DNA of 64,000 bases from Sesamum alatum (lineage: Eukaryota; Streptophyta; Magnoliopsida; Lamiales; Pedaliaceae). Below are positions 24,692 to 36,901 of this stretch, piece by piece; position 1 is the first letter of the stretch, and every line of letters starts with the position of its first letter. The stretch covers positions 34,122,466 through 34,186,465 of the forward strand of contig JACGWO010000003.1 of NCBI GenBank assembly GCA_034509735.1. Reading direction: 5' to 3'. Made by a program: the position numbers and the translations under genes. The notes under the pieces were generated by a model, which was given only the letters and a program-made list of their open reading frames with translations, searched no databases and had not been told where the DNA came from.

Positions 24692-27221
24692 TTATGCTTT
24701 GAGATTTTTGTGCTGCTTTATCTCCTGAATTACTCCATCTGCAAGTGAAGTAGCATCGACATTCTTCCCAAAGAACTTCACAAATTGCATATTAGGATCC
24801 ATCAAGTACCTGCGATTTTGTCGTTAGTGCAATAATACTTTTTGATCCCTACATGGTAATTCATGTGAAACTAAGATAATAGACTATACAATCCGTGGAC
24901 ATGATGATGCCTAATTTCAAATATCCACAGTCAACTGACAGCCATCACCATTTATTTGGCATGCTTCACCTACCATCTTGGATTTCCCCATGCATACCAG
25001 GGCTCCTGGATACAGTATCCCAAGGTGCAATTTCATACTAGATCTCTCTACTCTACCTAAAACATACAGAATTACTCATGTATCACACAGCTTCTTTATT
25101 TATACCATGGAGAACAACAGGTGTCTCCTAAATCACCCTTGTAAACCTCTTGCCATTAACTATTATCAAAATGGCGGACAAGGCATTGTCTAATGCCTTC
25201 AAGGCCAATTACTTAAAATCTTAGCATGTGTTTGGTCAAGAGAAGTTGGAGGCTCAAAAGATTTTGATGTCTCTGAAAATCAGTCCAAACCAGAGACCCT
25301 TGGCGTGTAATAGTCACACAACACTAGAAAGTAAGATGGCAAGAAGTTAGGAGTTAGTCTCTATCAATCTTGGCCTCAGTCAAGTTATGAAGGATTATAC
25401 TTACATGACTATAGAGTGATCGACAAGATAGTCTGAACCTTCTTCTTCTGTCTTCATATAGTATACACGATAAGCACGTGCAGCATTCTTGATTTCATCA
25501 GGGGAACCAGTGAGGCCAATTAACTTCGGGTGGAATTCTGCACAGTCAAATGCAATTACAGTTACTTCAGTTGGCATCAGATAATATTTCACTTGATCTC
25601 ATGTCAAACTTTACCTTTGACATATTCACGAACTTGTTCAACTGTATCTCTTTCTGGATCAACTGAAATGAAAACTGGCACTACTTCCAATCCAGACTTT
25701 TCTTCTGAAATTGTAGAAAGTAAGAAAACTAGTATACTACATCGAAATATCAACGATGTCAATACAAGAATGAACTGCATGAGAATAGACCAAAATCCAT
25801 CCTAAATGACAATCACCACCTAACCATCACAACCAGGGGATGGAGAAAAAGAAAGTAGCTCCTAACCAGATAAAGTGCTCTACTCAGTTTAACTCACTTA
25901 TTTTATCAATTGCTGATGCAAGCTTTTGTAGCTCGTCTGGGCATATATCAGGGCAGTGAGTGAATCCAAAATAAAATAAATTCCATTTTCCCAAAAAGTC
26001 CTTATCAGAGACAGGCTTCCCATTATGGTCAATGAGGTTAAATGGACCTCCAATAGCTGCCTTTCCAACAGAGGGTCCCTGTCTTACTGCATTTGAAGCA
26101 TTATTTATCCCTGCAAAACGTGATGCATATTATCACAGTAAACAAAAAACTTGAATTCCAATCACATATCACAAACCACACCTGTAAACTACACACATAC
26201 AAAAAAATAAAGAGAGAAACTGGGCATAAAAGAAAGGTCTGACGTAAAATACTCGTTTTCTCCTTGAGAATTATCAGAGGAAGCATATATTGACTAGTCC
26301 AGAACGTTAACAAGATTGTGCCAATTTTAATTTTTTGTCATTTCTTTCAATAAAACCCTAGACCAATGTAATTAATTCATAGTTGACGAGTAAAGTATAT
26401 TTTGATATATTATGTGTTCTCACACTATCAATAAAGAAAGCAGATGCGACCTATTCTATCCACTTCAAAACAACTAGCTTCTGTTTACTCAGGGGTGGAC
26501 GAATGGAGAAAACAATAATATGTGGAGCTATGAAACCGGATTCTCAGACATCCGGAGCATTAATTATTACAATAAAAAAAATATGACACACAACTCACCA
26601 TAGTTATCTAACCTTCAATATGCCGCTTCTTTTCCCTGTCGTAGTAGAATACCAATCCACCTCCGGTACAAAGAAGCAAAAAGAAACTCATCCATGAAAC
26701 AGGCTACCAACAAAAAGGAGAAATTGTCTTTATTCAAAAAATCAATACATAAAGTTAATCGGACAGTTATTCTTTTAGCTTTTATATAAATTTCACAAGC
26801 TAATAGATGCATGAATAAATGAAATGAAGTTGCTAAAATAAAGAGAAAAAATTACCCCTCCTCGGACAGGCTTCCCTTGCTGAGAAGTACTCTGTGATCC
26901 ACCGGAATTCTCTCCTCCATCATTCCTACTTCCGGAGTTACCCTCCCCCGATCCACTAGACGGCGCCGCATCTACATTTGAGCTTGACGATGGATTGACA
27001 GCAGGACCAGTTGTAGTCGCGCAAAAAAACCGATGATTCATCGAAAAAGCACGCAGCAATTTGTATTGATCGTCGACGACAATTTCCGGCGACAGTGAAG
27101 TAAGTGGTGAACTCCCGAGTACTTTTCCCGGAAGAATGAGAAACTTAGAGGAATTCAATTGAGAATCGAAGGAGTAGTAGATATGACGCAGGCGTAAGTT
27201 TCGCAGGAACGCAGAAGCCAT
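24692..27221 (-). CDS. HCC1: SCO1/HCC1-type mitochondrial copper chaperone, 336 aa
   Basis: Six minus-strand exons: 27221-26856, 26703-26613, 26110-25898, 25704-25615, 25537-25405 and 24809-24692. Phases agree, giving 337 codons with stop. The start is [13 protein letters not shown], an Arg-rich, Ser-rich mitochondrial presequence. A low-complexity Gly/Ser linker and one membrane helix follow at about residues 127-143 ([16 protein letters not shown]). The thioredoxin-like SCO domain has the copper-binding CPDIC motif (Cys205, Cys209) and the distal copper-ligand His294 in VDHSIVMY. SCO proteins deliver copper to the CuA site of cytochrome c oxidase subunit 2 at the inner mitochondrial membrane. 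Length matches the family. An in-frame TTG-started extension upstream to 27329 has no support. The gene is convergent with AMP deaminase. Confidence 0.95.
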
Positions 27222-27362
27222 CGTCGATTGCGATGAAATTCTTCTTTCTGAGGTTTGGATTGAGTTCTCTAAAACCCTAATGGAGGGGGTTATGTGGTGA
27301 GATGTACTCTTGAGTCTCAGCAAACTCAATTAAGTATATAGAGATGATCCAGGAATCATATC

Positions 27363-27433
27363 ATTCGCGTCCAATTATTTATACTATCTATACTTATATG
27401 ATTCGCGTCCAATTATTTATACTATCTATACTT
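27363..27433. repeat. 33-bp exact direct repeat, 38-bp period, upstream of SCO1 gene
   Basis: The unit beginning attcgcgtccaattattt is at 27363-27395 and again at 27401-27433, about 140 bp upstream of the SCO1-type start codon. The second copy runs into a possible Helitron 5' terminus at 27425. Confidence 0.85.
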
Positions 27434-27712
27434 TCTTATTAGAGGAGGGAACCCTGTCTCAAATTTTTGATCTTTTTTTTTTTTAATTTTTAATTTTGTT
27501 ATTATTTCACCAAATATTATTATTTTACATTTTTTTTCTTAACTTTCATTTTCATCCTCTAAACTTTCAGATATTGTTAACTTTTTTAAATTCATAACTT
27601 CATTCTACCCCTCTTTTATTCGTTAGTATTTTATTTTTGTAATTAAAATATATTTTTAAAACATAATAATTAATTATTGTTTTTAATTTATTGTGTCTGG
27701 CACACACACTAG
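27425..27712 (+). mobile_element. Small Helitron-like element, candidate
   Basis: The left end is A|TCTATACTTTCTTATTAG and the right end is gtgtctggcacacacactag|T, so termini are TC...CTAG in an AT target, the Helitron signature. The hairpin before the 3' end is weak. The right-end phrase (ggcacacacactag) resembles the end at 30862 (gggccacacactaa). No coding capacity. This is a pattern match only. Confidence 0.3.
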
Positions 27713-28129
27713 TATATATAATTAAAAATAATCTATTATAATTTTTTGATCTATCATTTTTTTTATTTTAGAATTTATTTATTTTATTTTTTCTAATCAT
27801 GTTCAAGTATCTAGGCTCCCACTTATTATCCTACAAAACCATATATTTATTTATATATGAAGTTTCTTTCTTCCATTTATTCACTGTATTTTATTTTACT
27901 GAATTGTATTTTGATATTATATTATTAGTTTAATAAAAATATTACTGTGCGTGTACACATGTCGAGTGTACGGTTCCAAATCTATTAATATATATATTTG
28001 AAGGAAGTCCTTTGACCCCAATTCTTCAATTTTGACCAAATGGTGAATTCTTAGAATTTAGAATTTTTTTTAATTATAAAATACTTTAATTGGTAGGTTA
28101 ATATTAATAACAAGCAATAATGGCATCGT

Positions 28130-28455
28130 TAATAGCTTTCAATTAATGTGGCCTCTTTAAATTACATTCCATATTTTTTATTATATTTTATTTTGAATAT
28201 ATTCATTCTAATATATATATATATATTCCCCACCGCTATCTATTCTATTATGTATAACCATAATCATTTTCTAATTTTTAATTTTATATTTGAAGGGGTC
28301 CGTAATTTTATATTGCACATTGTCATTAGTTTCCAATTAATTTGTCCTCTTTAAATTACAATCCACATTTTATTATTATATTTTATGATTATATATATAT
28401 ATATTGATTCTAATATATGTATTCCCAGCCCCATGTATTCTATTATCAATCAATA
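28130..28455. repeat. Imperfect tandem duplication, period about 190 bp
   Basis: The phrase caattaatgtggcctcttta with ...attctaatatat...tattctattat at 28140-28252 recurs as ccaattaatttgtcctcttt at 28333-28446. It lies inside the Helitron candidate. Confidence 0.7.
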
Positions 28456-28579
28456 TATATATCTAATATATATAGATCTGAAGTACGTGATTTTTTGAAT
28501 TATTTAATTATCTAAAAAAATATAATAATTGGTTGCTTTAGTTTTAGCAAGAATTATTATTTTTAAGAAAAACAGTTAA

Positions 28580-28820
28580 TGACAAACTAAATTCATAAAT
28601 TTTGCATGAAAATTTCTAATTGATTGATTAAATTTTAGTCGAAATTCTAATTTTGTCTTTTTAAAAAATTCAATTACCAAACTAAACCCCTAAAATTTTG
28701 CAAATTTTGCATGAAAAAATCTAATGATTGATTTAATTTTGGTAGGAATGTTAATTAATTGCTTCCTTAAAAAAAGTTTAGTTACTAAAATAGATCCTAA
28801 AATTTTGCATGAAAGCAAGA
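28580..28820. repeat. Three imperfect copies of a roughly 100-bp unit
   Basis: The phrase aaattttgcatgaaa recurs at about 28598, 28697 and 28801. The first two copies are followed by tctaat-tgattgatt-aatttt and a run of A/T. The unit also contains accaaactaaacccctaa-type sequence. Confidence 0.65.
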
Positions 28821-31472
28821 AACTCTCATTAGGATATTAAGGAACACAAAAAATAAGCAATAATTAACAAAATTTGCTCAAAATTTCATAATGCACCAAA
28901 AGCAACCCATTGTCCATCATTATAAATTCAGAAATTATTTTTCTTGGTTTTACTCATCACGCTCAACTTTTTTAACCATGAATGAAGGTTTTTTTTTTAG
29001 ATGCATGTTAGTTAGCTACATCATTAGTCATATGTATCCTTTTTTGTATGATAATAGCAAATTGTTTTTATATGAAAAATATGTTCTTATTTTTTTTCTT
29101 TTTAAATCTATTTAGACTTCACCTTTTTATTATTAGGATTTTTACTTTTATATGTTATTTTTCCTCTTTGTGATTTCATGTTGTATTCAATTAAGGTATG
29201 GAGTAGTTTATCATAATAATCAATTAATTTTGTTGATGATTTGTTCTTTATACTCACTCAAACTATTCTTTTCATTTGTAACAATAATTTTTTTAATTAT
29301 TCAGTCATATATTATCACATGCTTTAATTTTTCCTTTCATACTTGATATGAGTATTTTTTAAAATTTTTATTACTTTTTAAAGTCTATTTTCTTTAATTG
29401 TTTTTTTATAGTGCTTGATGATCTAACTATTATTTGCATAGTTTTATTTTTTCAGTTGGCATATGTGTCTTGATTTTTTGACTTTTCTTATTCTTTCCCC
29501 CAATACAAAGACATTTAGTCATTGTTTCTCATAGTTTTTCATATAAATTCATTTATTTTGTTTTATTTCTTCTTTTTCTTAAAGCTATCTAATTTATGTA
29601 ATTATCCTTATGTGATTATTGTTTTTCTTCTTCTTTTTACTTTTTATTTTCTTATTGTGGGGCGTGAGATATTTGTTCTATTTTTTTGCTTAAATAAAAA
29701 TAAATTTTGAGAGTTACAGATCTCACTTTAATATATATTCACTTTTTTAATTTTTGTTTTTGACTGATTTAGATATTAAGGAGATTAATTAATATGACTA
29801 AAATAGACTTACTTTTGTAGTACATATATTCACTCTCTCATCGACTAATGTTATTTATCAAAATGCTTATATTACATTCTGTATTTTTGATATTTGAATT
29901 ATAAAAAATAAATAAATAATGTGAGAATATGAGTGATTCATTGATATTTTACTATTTGTTTCAATTATGTTCTTCCTTTTTTTTGTTTTTCTTATTTTGG
30001 TTTTCATTGAATTTGTGTAATATAATTCAGAATTTTTAATAATATTGTGGGGTCCCTAGATTTAATCTTATTACCTTCTAAATTAATCATCTATTGGGTT
30101 TTGTGTGATGAATTCTATGTTTGATTTTGAACGAGTTAATGATGTAAGCTACTAAATGCATGTGATCATGATAACCAATGTTTTATTTTTCCATCTTAAA
30201 GTTGAATTGTGTATATTGATGTTAGCATTTAATAAATTTTTGTTGCACTTGGAGGATAATAACATTGTTTGGATAATCATAAGTAAGGTAAGCAATTTTT
30301 CAGAAAATTTTGAGTTTTTATTAAGTAACAATTTATCCCTTTTGTATAATTTCAAAATTCTAGATTTCAATTTGAATAAAGCCCTTCAATATTTGTCACT
30401 AATTAAATATGAAGGAAAGAGACATATTCAAAATATTGATATTTACACTAATTATATATATAGTATAACAATATTGATCATACAATTGAGTATATTGACT
30501 CTATTCGACATATTCATATTTGAAATTTGGATCGATTTTGAAAATTATGCTATAAATTTTAGATGGTGTATTGATTTGTTGTTGAACTCATGTTTAAGTT
30601 TTTTTTGGGAACTTTTCTTATGAAGATGGTTATTATTATTTAATGTATATGTATGAATAAAACTTATTTTATCTATATATATTCATATATATATATATAT
30701 TCATTTAATTATAAATTTTATTATTATTGATCCATGACAATTTGAAATAAAATTTAATTTTGTTTAAAATATTTATTTATTTAACTTTTTTGAAGTTATA
30801 TTTTGATAAAATATAATTTAATTCATAATTAAATCCTGTGCATAGCACGGGCCACACACTAATAGTATTTATAATTGTGGGTCATAGTACAAGGAACTAG
30901 AAGTCCGTATATGCGACGCTCAAGAGGAAATTGAGACGAGTCTTCTCAACACAAGTTTCCACCTTCAACAGACAAGACAGAATCTCTGATGAGAGAAGCT
31001 ACCTAGTTACGGAGCTGCATATCGTAGTTTGCATCAGATATTGAGTTTACACAACACAGTTGTCTGAATGCTCATCCAGACACCATTCGCCAAATAAATT
31101 ATGAACTTCACAGCATAATATCCAGGTAGCACAAATTGAACTTTGCATGTAAAGCACAAATTCTGCCAGGAAAGAGAACAAGAATGACAATAGAACGGGA
31201 AGAACGGAGTACAGCAGATAAGAGACACCGATAAGGTCTATTTGCCATATAAGCAACCATTACACCCCTGCCACCAAATTAAGTGGCTTGGAACTCTCTA
31301 AGTTAATTACATTATTGTTAAGCTACATAACCGGGCACCACCGTTATTGTTGAGTACAAAATTTCAATCAACACCCATTTTCAAATCAAATTCAGCAGAG
31401 CTTCTGCTGTCGTCCGTATCAAGCATAGCACTGTACAACAAACTCCCATGCCAGTAGTAGCAGCAACTAGCA

Positions 31473-33309
31473 TCACTGGTTCTTAAATGACTGCAGACAT
31501 GTAAAGGTGTCTTAATTAAACAAATCAAAACATAAAGGATATGCAAATAACAACTCTGTGAGAAACTGACGAGCATATTCCAAAAACCAACCTCAAAATT
31601 CTTAGACACATCCTTCATTTGCTCAGCTAGTTCTTTCTTCTTCTGAGCAGCTGCATTAAGCATGACAATGAATTTGATAATAAGGCATCAGCAGGATAAC
31701 CAAATGATGGAATCAAAGGCACACAATTAACAATAAAAAATATGGATACCAATATCAGAAAATTCCTCCATCTTCCTTGATGTCCTCACAGCAAACCTCT
31801 GGAATCTAGGACTACGGCAATGGCAAATATCATATGTCATAACAATTCTTCCTCGCTCATAAGATAATATCATTAACCTCTTCAGCATGGAAGAGAAGAT
31901 CAGCATTCAACTACCATTCATTCTATATTTTCTGGTGGTAGTCTCTATATGATAAAAAGAGAACTATAGCATACAATGAAATAATCATTTCTAACACACA
32001 GAACAGTTGAGCCAGCCAAAAAGACAGAAACTGATATGTGTACATATAATCTCCAGAAGTTGACAAGTTAAATAAGAGGAATCTTTTGATCTCTTAAATT
32101 ATGGCATTGCTTGGATTAAGCTTCAGTAACGCTCTCAAATCTCTATCTATTCCTCAATTTTGAAAACGTTATTTTTTTCATCATACCATTTACTCCATAA
32201 GTATTGAGGTAATAGTATTGCACAGGAACCATCATGTGCTCAGCAAGGAAACATATAATAGACTTGGACTTAGGAAGACATAGCAAAACTTCCCAGTACC
32301 ATAAAGAAACAATATCTCTATCCACGGAACGACAGTTTCAACAATGTTCATACATGTATGCACAAAGAGGAACATATTCCACCCAACCTCAAATTGAAAT
32401 CAACAAAATTGACAAATGGGAGGACTGAGGACGAAATCAAGAGAGGACGAATCTCAGCCCTCAAAGGCTATAAGGAAAGTGCGTTTTCCAGCCCATGTGA
32501 CATCCAACTGTAGCTCCAGAAGACACAAATAAATATACACAAATCCAACTCACTCCCACTAGTTTATCGGATTTACAGATTTCATATAAAGCTTGAAAAC
32601 AGAGCAAGCAAGCCTCAAACAATGATGTTGCTATTGTAAATACTCCGTTCATCTGCAATCATTTGAAGTCTAGAAAGTCGTCCTATAATTACAAAAGCAG
32701 AATACAAACATATTCCAACAAGACCAAGAATGGGCCAGTTTCATTATCGTCAAAGTCTAAGGTTTATTCTCCTAACAATAGAACACAGAAAACAAATGAA
32801 TGCATTCACAGTCCGAAAAAAAACAAACGAAAATGATCAGGTAAATTACAGCTATCACAACAATAGCAAAACTGAACAAAATCTAAGAAAAAGTCAAGCT
32901 TCAGGGAATCATAAACAGCCGTTTACAGCTTTGTACTACTAGCAAAAGAAACGAAAGAATGAGCGAAAAAAACTAGGGTAAGCCTCAGACCGATAAAATT
33001 AACAAAAAGATAGCGGGATCATCTCCGCAATCATTACAAGCCTACGAAAGTCATCATCGGCAAACCACCCCCCCCCCCCCCCAGGCCGCCCGCTACACAT
33101 ACACAATTCAACATCCCCTATCGATTACAGCTTCAGATTCATTGTTTATAGAGAAATATAATTTCAAAGGGAAATATCGACATAAACAGGAAAAAGAAAA
33201 TGGATACCATTAACTCAAAATCAAATTACCTGTTCGCAAGTCCATTCACAATAAGCTCATTAGCCACATAAGAAATCACTCTGTGAATGAAATTTCCACC
33301 TCCGGCCAT
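31473..33309 (-). CDS. Small conserved-looking protein of unknown function, 72 aa, four exons
   Basis: Minus-strand exons: 33309-33230, 31811-31750, 31650-31592 and 31490-31473. Phases agree, giving 73 codons with stop. The protein starts MAGGGNFIHRVISYVANELI, continues with a basic stretch (FQRFAVRTSRKMEEFSD), and ends in a Lys/Glu-rich amphipathic helix (AAQKKKELAEQMKDVSKNFE, then SFKNQ). There is no signal peptide or clear membrane helix. A likely 5' UTR intron lies at 33397-33311, with the leader exon upstream to about 33430. Support for the model is that four short exons with good splice sites join without a stop into a compositionally sensible protein. I do not know a function; a short basic N-terminal half plus charged helix would suit an organellar or complex-associated protein, but that is inference. 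Confidence 0.8.
33068..33082. repeat. C15 homopolymer
   Basis: A run of 15 C residues in intron 1 of the 72-aa gene. Its exact length is likely to be a sequencing or assembly uncertainty. Confidence 0.85.
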
Positions 33310-33609
33310 TCTTCAAAGGAAAAGAAGAAATAAAAGGTTACACCCAACAAGGATATATAAAGAAGAAAATATTGTGTTGAGATCCGATTTCTATTACCTG
33401 AAAATCGACCAGAACCCTAGTTCTAGATTCTTCGATGGCGGCAGAGCGAGTTGAGGTCGATACTTGACGTACGTTGTATTTCGTGTTTCCGGAAACTGGG
33501 AACTCTCTCAATTGAATGGGGTGGGCTGGTGGGCCGATTTTGTCCACAAAGAATTGCGCTTTGAAGATGGTCCTAAGTCCAACTGCCAACTGGTCCGCAT
33601 AAATCATAA

Positions 33610-34226
33610 TTAAAAATAGAAAAACTTACAGCGACTTCTCCTAAAATTTGACATAATTATAAATATTTTCTCGTTATTTGAAAAATTATAAATACTCCTG
33701 AATTTTGTAACTGTCTATTAAATAATTCATTTCTATTCATTTTTATGGATAAACAGACCAAAATGTTCTTATATACTGAATTATTTTTTATTTAATTTTT
33801 AAAAGTTTTTAGACTACAATCCACTGGGCTAGCCCAAAAGCTAGTAGTAGGCCTCCAGGCCAGACAACCCAGCCGGACAGGGCCATCAAGCCCAAAACAA
33901 TAAGAATCCTATGTATAAGCCTAGTTTTAAACACCAATCTGGCAGACTCACGAAAAAGGCTCGTACAGCAAGCCTAGTCACCAAACAGCTCGAAGTCCAC
34001 ATCACGCAGCTAGGCAACACATAAAGCCACGTCATAGTAAAAAATCTCGTCCAAATTCCCAGTAGATTGGCCAGAATTCGGATCTTTCTTAGCAAATAAC
34101 TGCTTTCTAGAGAAACATGACATATATGGCAGGATTGACTCAAACGGCTATTTCTTCACCAATTCAACTCCGATTCTCATGAGGTTTGTTGGGTTGAGAA
34201 GCTAACTTCTCAAGATTTTCAACGGT
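33610..34226. other. Gene-free stretch with repeat remnants
   Basis: At about 33625-33760 there is an AT-rich piece (acttctcctaaaatttgac ... aaatactcctgaattttg) that looks like one half of an old inverted-repeat MITE. From about 33800 the sequence is GC-richer and probably belongs to the degraded LTR that follows. No exon is supported. Confidence 0.4.
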
Positions 34227-34609
34227 ATATGGCACTCAACCTAATTCCTCCAAAAATTGGGTTCAACACAATCTATAAAAGGAGCAAACTGTGCAATCAT
34301 TTGGGACACCCTTTCAACTTATAACTTTCATGTAACATCTAACTCTCCTGGCACTCACTTTGCACATGGGTTTTTCTCCATTATTCAGTTGTTTTTCAAC
34401 ATATTCTCACACGAATTATCACTACAATATATCACTTTTACCATTGTTCTCACTTTATTCAAGTTTTCCTTTATTTTATTCAGTTGAATATTACTGACTT
34501 AAGCATCGGAATGCTAACCCCTCTCTGCAGGGTAGTCTCCCCTACAATCTTGTGACTTTTGTGAAAATCACTCGAAATTTTATGTGTTGCTGGACTTCGG
34601 TATGCATCA
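34227..34609 (+). mobile_element. Degraded LTR-type repeat related to the solo LTR at 55271-56052
   Basis: Shared phrases in the same order include tggcactcaac, ctataaa (TATA-like), a run ending ttattca..gtt, then ttactgacttaagcat with tcgga-tgctaac, and a right end ...atgcatca. The solo LTR at 55271-56052 has the matching order and ends ...acgcatca. The left part is too diverged to delimit, so only the well-matched right part is annotated. Confidence 0.5.
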
Positions 34610-35097
34610 TGATTGATAGTAATTATCTCGGTTCAATATTAATAGCCGATATAACTTAATGCAATCATTTTACTTTCGATTAATTCAATTTTAAAAAAAA
34701 AAATTATTGTATTGGGGCTTATTAGTAGCAAATACAGAGTTTCGTTTGAAACGCATTTTCCTTTTGATGGAATTGACTGCTTCTGCTGCAGTATATTCTA
34801 CCAAGAATTTTTATGAGAATCAATAGACAGTGGGAACAAACAAGTTGAAAACGAACATGTTTTTACACTCCATTCTTTCATACCAAACGCCCTCAAGACA
34901 AAGGACAAGAATCACAACATAGAAATGTATTTCTTTATGATCTCATTCATCTACACAATCGCTATACAAAAAAAATCAAGTGAACAAACGACAAGCAGGA
35001 AACATATATGAAAACCATGCATCATTGACATCTTGTTGCTCAAGTGATACATAGGAAAGGCATTAACAATCATTCAGTTTTTCTTTTGATTTTTCTG

Positions 35098-36901
35098 CTA
35101 CAACAAATGTGCATAAAGTATTCTATTCCAGGTATCAGGAACTCCTGGCAAACACCAGTGTATGCAATCTGCATAATGCAATGGATCAGCCTTTTGTTCG
35201 TCCGTCAACAGTTGGCCACCCATCTCTGTGTAGATCGACGAGTGAGCATCAATTCTGTATTCTGATAGTTGAGTGATGTTTATCAACGTCACAGGGACCT
35301 TCATTTTTCCCACAACACCGGCCACCACACTCATCATCCGCTTGTCTGAGCCGCTCCCCCAGTGTCGTTTCTTGGTGATTGGCTTCGTTTCATTGAAGCA
35401 TTTTATCCCCTTCTCATTGCCCCAGTCTGCACTTCTGAAAATTGAAAAAGAGAAGGCCTAAAGATTACCAAATATGCTCATTCGCAATCACCATTTTAGA
35501 TAATTAGGCCAGCATATATCTTGAGGTAGATGTTACTTATCTTGGACATTGATATAGTGAAAGACTGACCTCTGGTGTGTAGGAGACATTGTAGTGAAGA
35601 ACACTCTTGTTTTGTTGGGATTAACGTTCGAATCCACCCAATTAGCCCATGTTTTGAGTCCTATCGTGTAAGAAACAGGCGCGTCCAGCTCTTCATATCC
35701 TTCATCACCATTAGCAAATGAACCCCATCTGCAGTTTATTAGAAATATGTGACTTCTTCAAGTGCTTAATGCATTTACTTTAGTATTAAAATCAACAGAA
35801 AGATGCATTTACAGTGACTTGATCTTGAGGCCACTCATCCACCAAACATAAGTATTGAAGACAAGGATATCCACTCCTATCCAGTGTTTGGCATGCTTGG
35901 CAACTGAATCAACTTTCAGAATTCTCTTCTTTGGGTCTGCTATTATATGAAGATCGGAATTGGACTCAACTAAGAACGGAGCCCAGTAGAACTCAATTGT
36001 CGCGTTGTATTCCTAAAGAGTTAGGAGAAAAATTAAGTTTGGGAGTTTGCAGGAATTAAAAGTTTGTACACTCAATACTTTAAGCAACGGTGACGTAAAT
36101 GGACCTTGGCTTTGAAGACAGTATGTGCACGGCCTCGTTTCATGGATTTCTGACCTTGTGGTATTACAGACTCAACGAGGCAAACAAAGGATTGCCATTG
36201 TCCTCTTTGCAGTGAATCCCCTACAAACAATAGCCTCTTCCCTTGAAGTCTTTGCAGTGCCTTTTTAGGATCAAATCTGAACTAGAAAGTCATTGCACAA
36301 AGTATGTTATAAACTTCAACAAGTACTTAGTACAGAAAATAGTGCACAATTTCATTTGATGACAGCTTTTGAAGATGAACTAATTGACTGACCTAGGCAA
36401 TATGCAATCATCCGGCCGCCATTCATAGTGCAGGTAGTCAGTGTCCAGCTTTCCATTCTTAGCACAAGAAACCTGCCTGTCCAGATATGGGCAACTCCTG
36501 TCTGTATACAAAGGGGTAATGGAACGATTGAACACCCATTTTCCATGAACAAGGGTGCACTCCTCCGGATCAAACACAAACCGATCATCTGCTGCATCAT
36601 CTAATGCACCCACATTTCTGTTATCTGTCAAACAGACAAATCGAACAAACGATCATCAAGATCACTACCAATTTTCTGATGCCAAAATCTCTTAAACTAG
36701 TAGTCGAATGTGATCATATATACCTATGACAGACTTCTTAGCAGCAATTCTTTTAGCACATGGCTTAAACCTGAAAATGGCGGTGGAGGACAAAGAACTA
36801 ATTCTTTCAGTGTACAAGAGCGCAACAAAGGCCAACGCACAAACCATGATGGTAATGATCGACAAGGGTACCTTTCCTCTCGGGGGCCTGGACGTCCCCA
36901 T
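35098..36901 (-). CDS. Trichome birefringence-like (TBL) polysaccharide O-acetyltransferase, 425 aa
   Basis: Minus-strand exons: 36901-36724, 36624-36393, 36276-36105, 36012-35813, 35728-35570 and 35434-35098. Phases agree, giving 426 codons with stop. It is a type II membrane protein: a short basic N-terminus ([10 protein letters not shown]) precedes a helix at about residues 11-30 ([19 protein letters not shown]). The TBL domain starts with [15 protein letters not shown], then has the GDS motif ([11 protein letters not shown], Ser158) and the C-terminal DxxH motif ([18 protein letters not shown], Asp403/His406). Known role of the family: Golgi acetylation of xylan, pectin or mannan, with Ser-His-Asp catalysis. 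Which TBL subgroup this is cannot be settled from sequence reading alone. Confidence 0.95.

Larger units (their letters stand above)
27981..30862 (+). mobile_element. Non-autonomous Helitron candidate, about 2.9 kb, AT-rich
   Basis: The 3' end is the strongest part: cctgtgcatagcacggg can form a 7-bp stem (one G-T pair), followed after about 7 nt by CTAA and a T (30859-30863). This is the classic Helitron hairpin plus CTRR arrangement. A compatible 5' end A|TCTATTAATATATATATT lies at 27981. The interior is very AT-rich and holds two imperfect repeat blocks. No Rep/helicase frame is present, and the small open frames inside look like chance. The 5' boundary is uncertain. Confidence 0.4.

Noticed and set aside
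27219..27329. N-terminal extension of the SCO1-type protein to 27329
   Set aside because: It requires a TTG start and adds a stretch with no family similarity; the ATG at 27221 gives the normal mitochondrial presequence and length.
30156..30623. 155-aa open frame in the AT-rich block (plus strand)
   Set aside because: Composition is dominated by Ile, Leu, Phe and Asn as expected from AT-rich noncoding DNA; there is no motif, no splice partner, and it lies inside the Helitron candidate.
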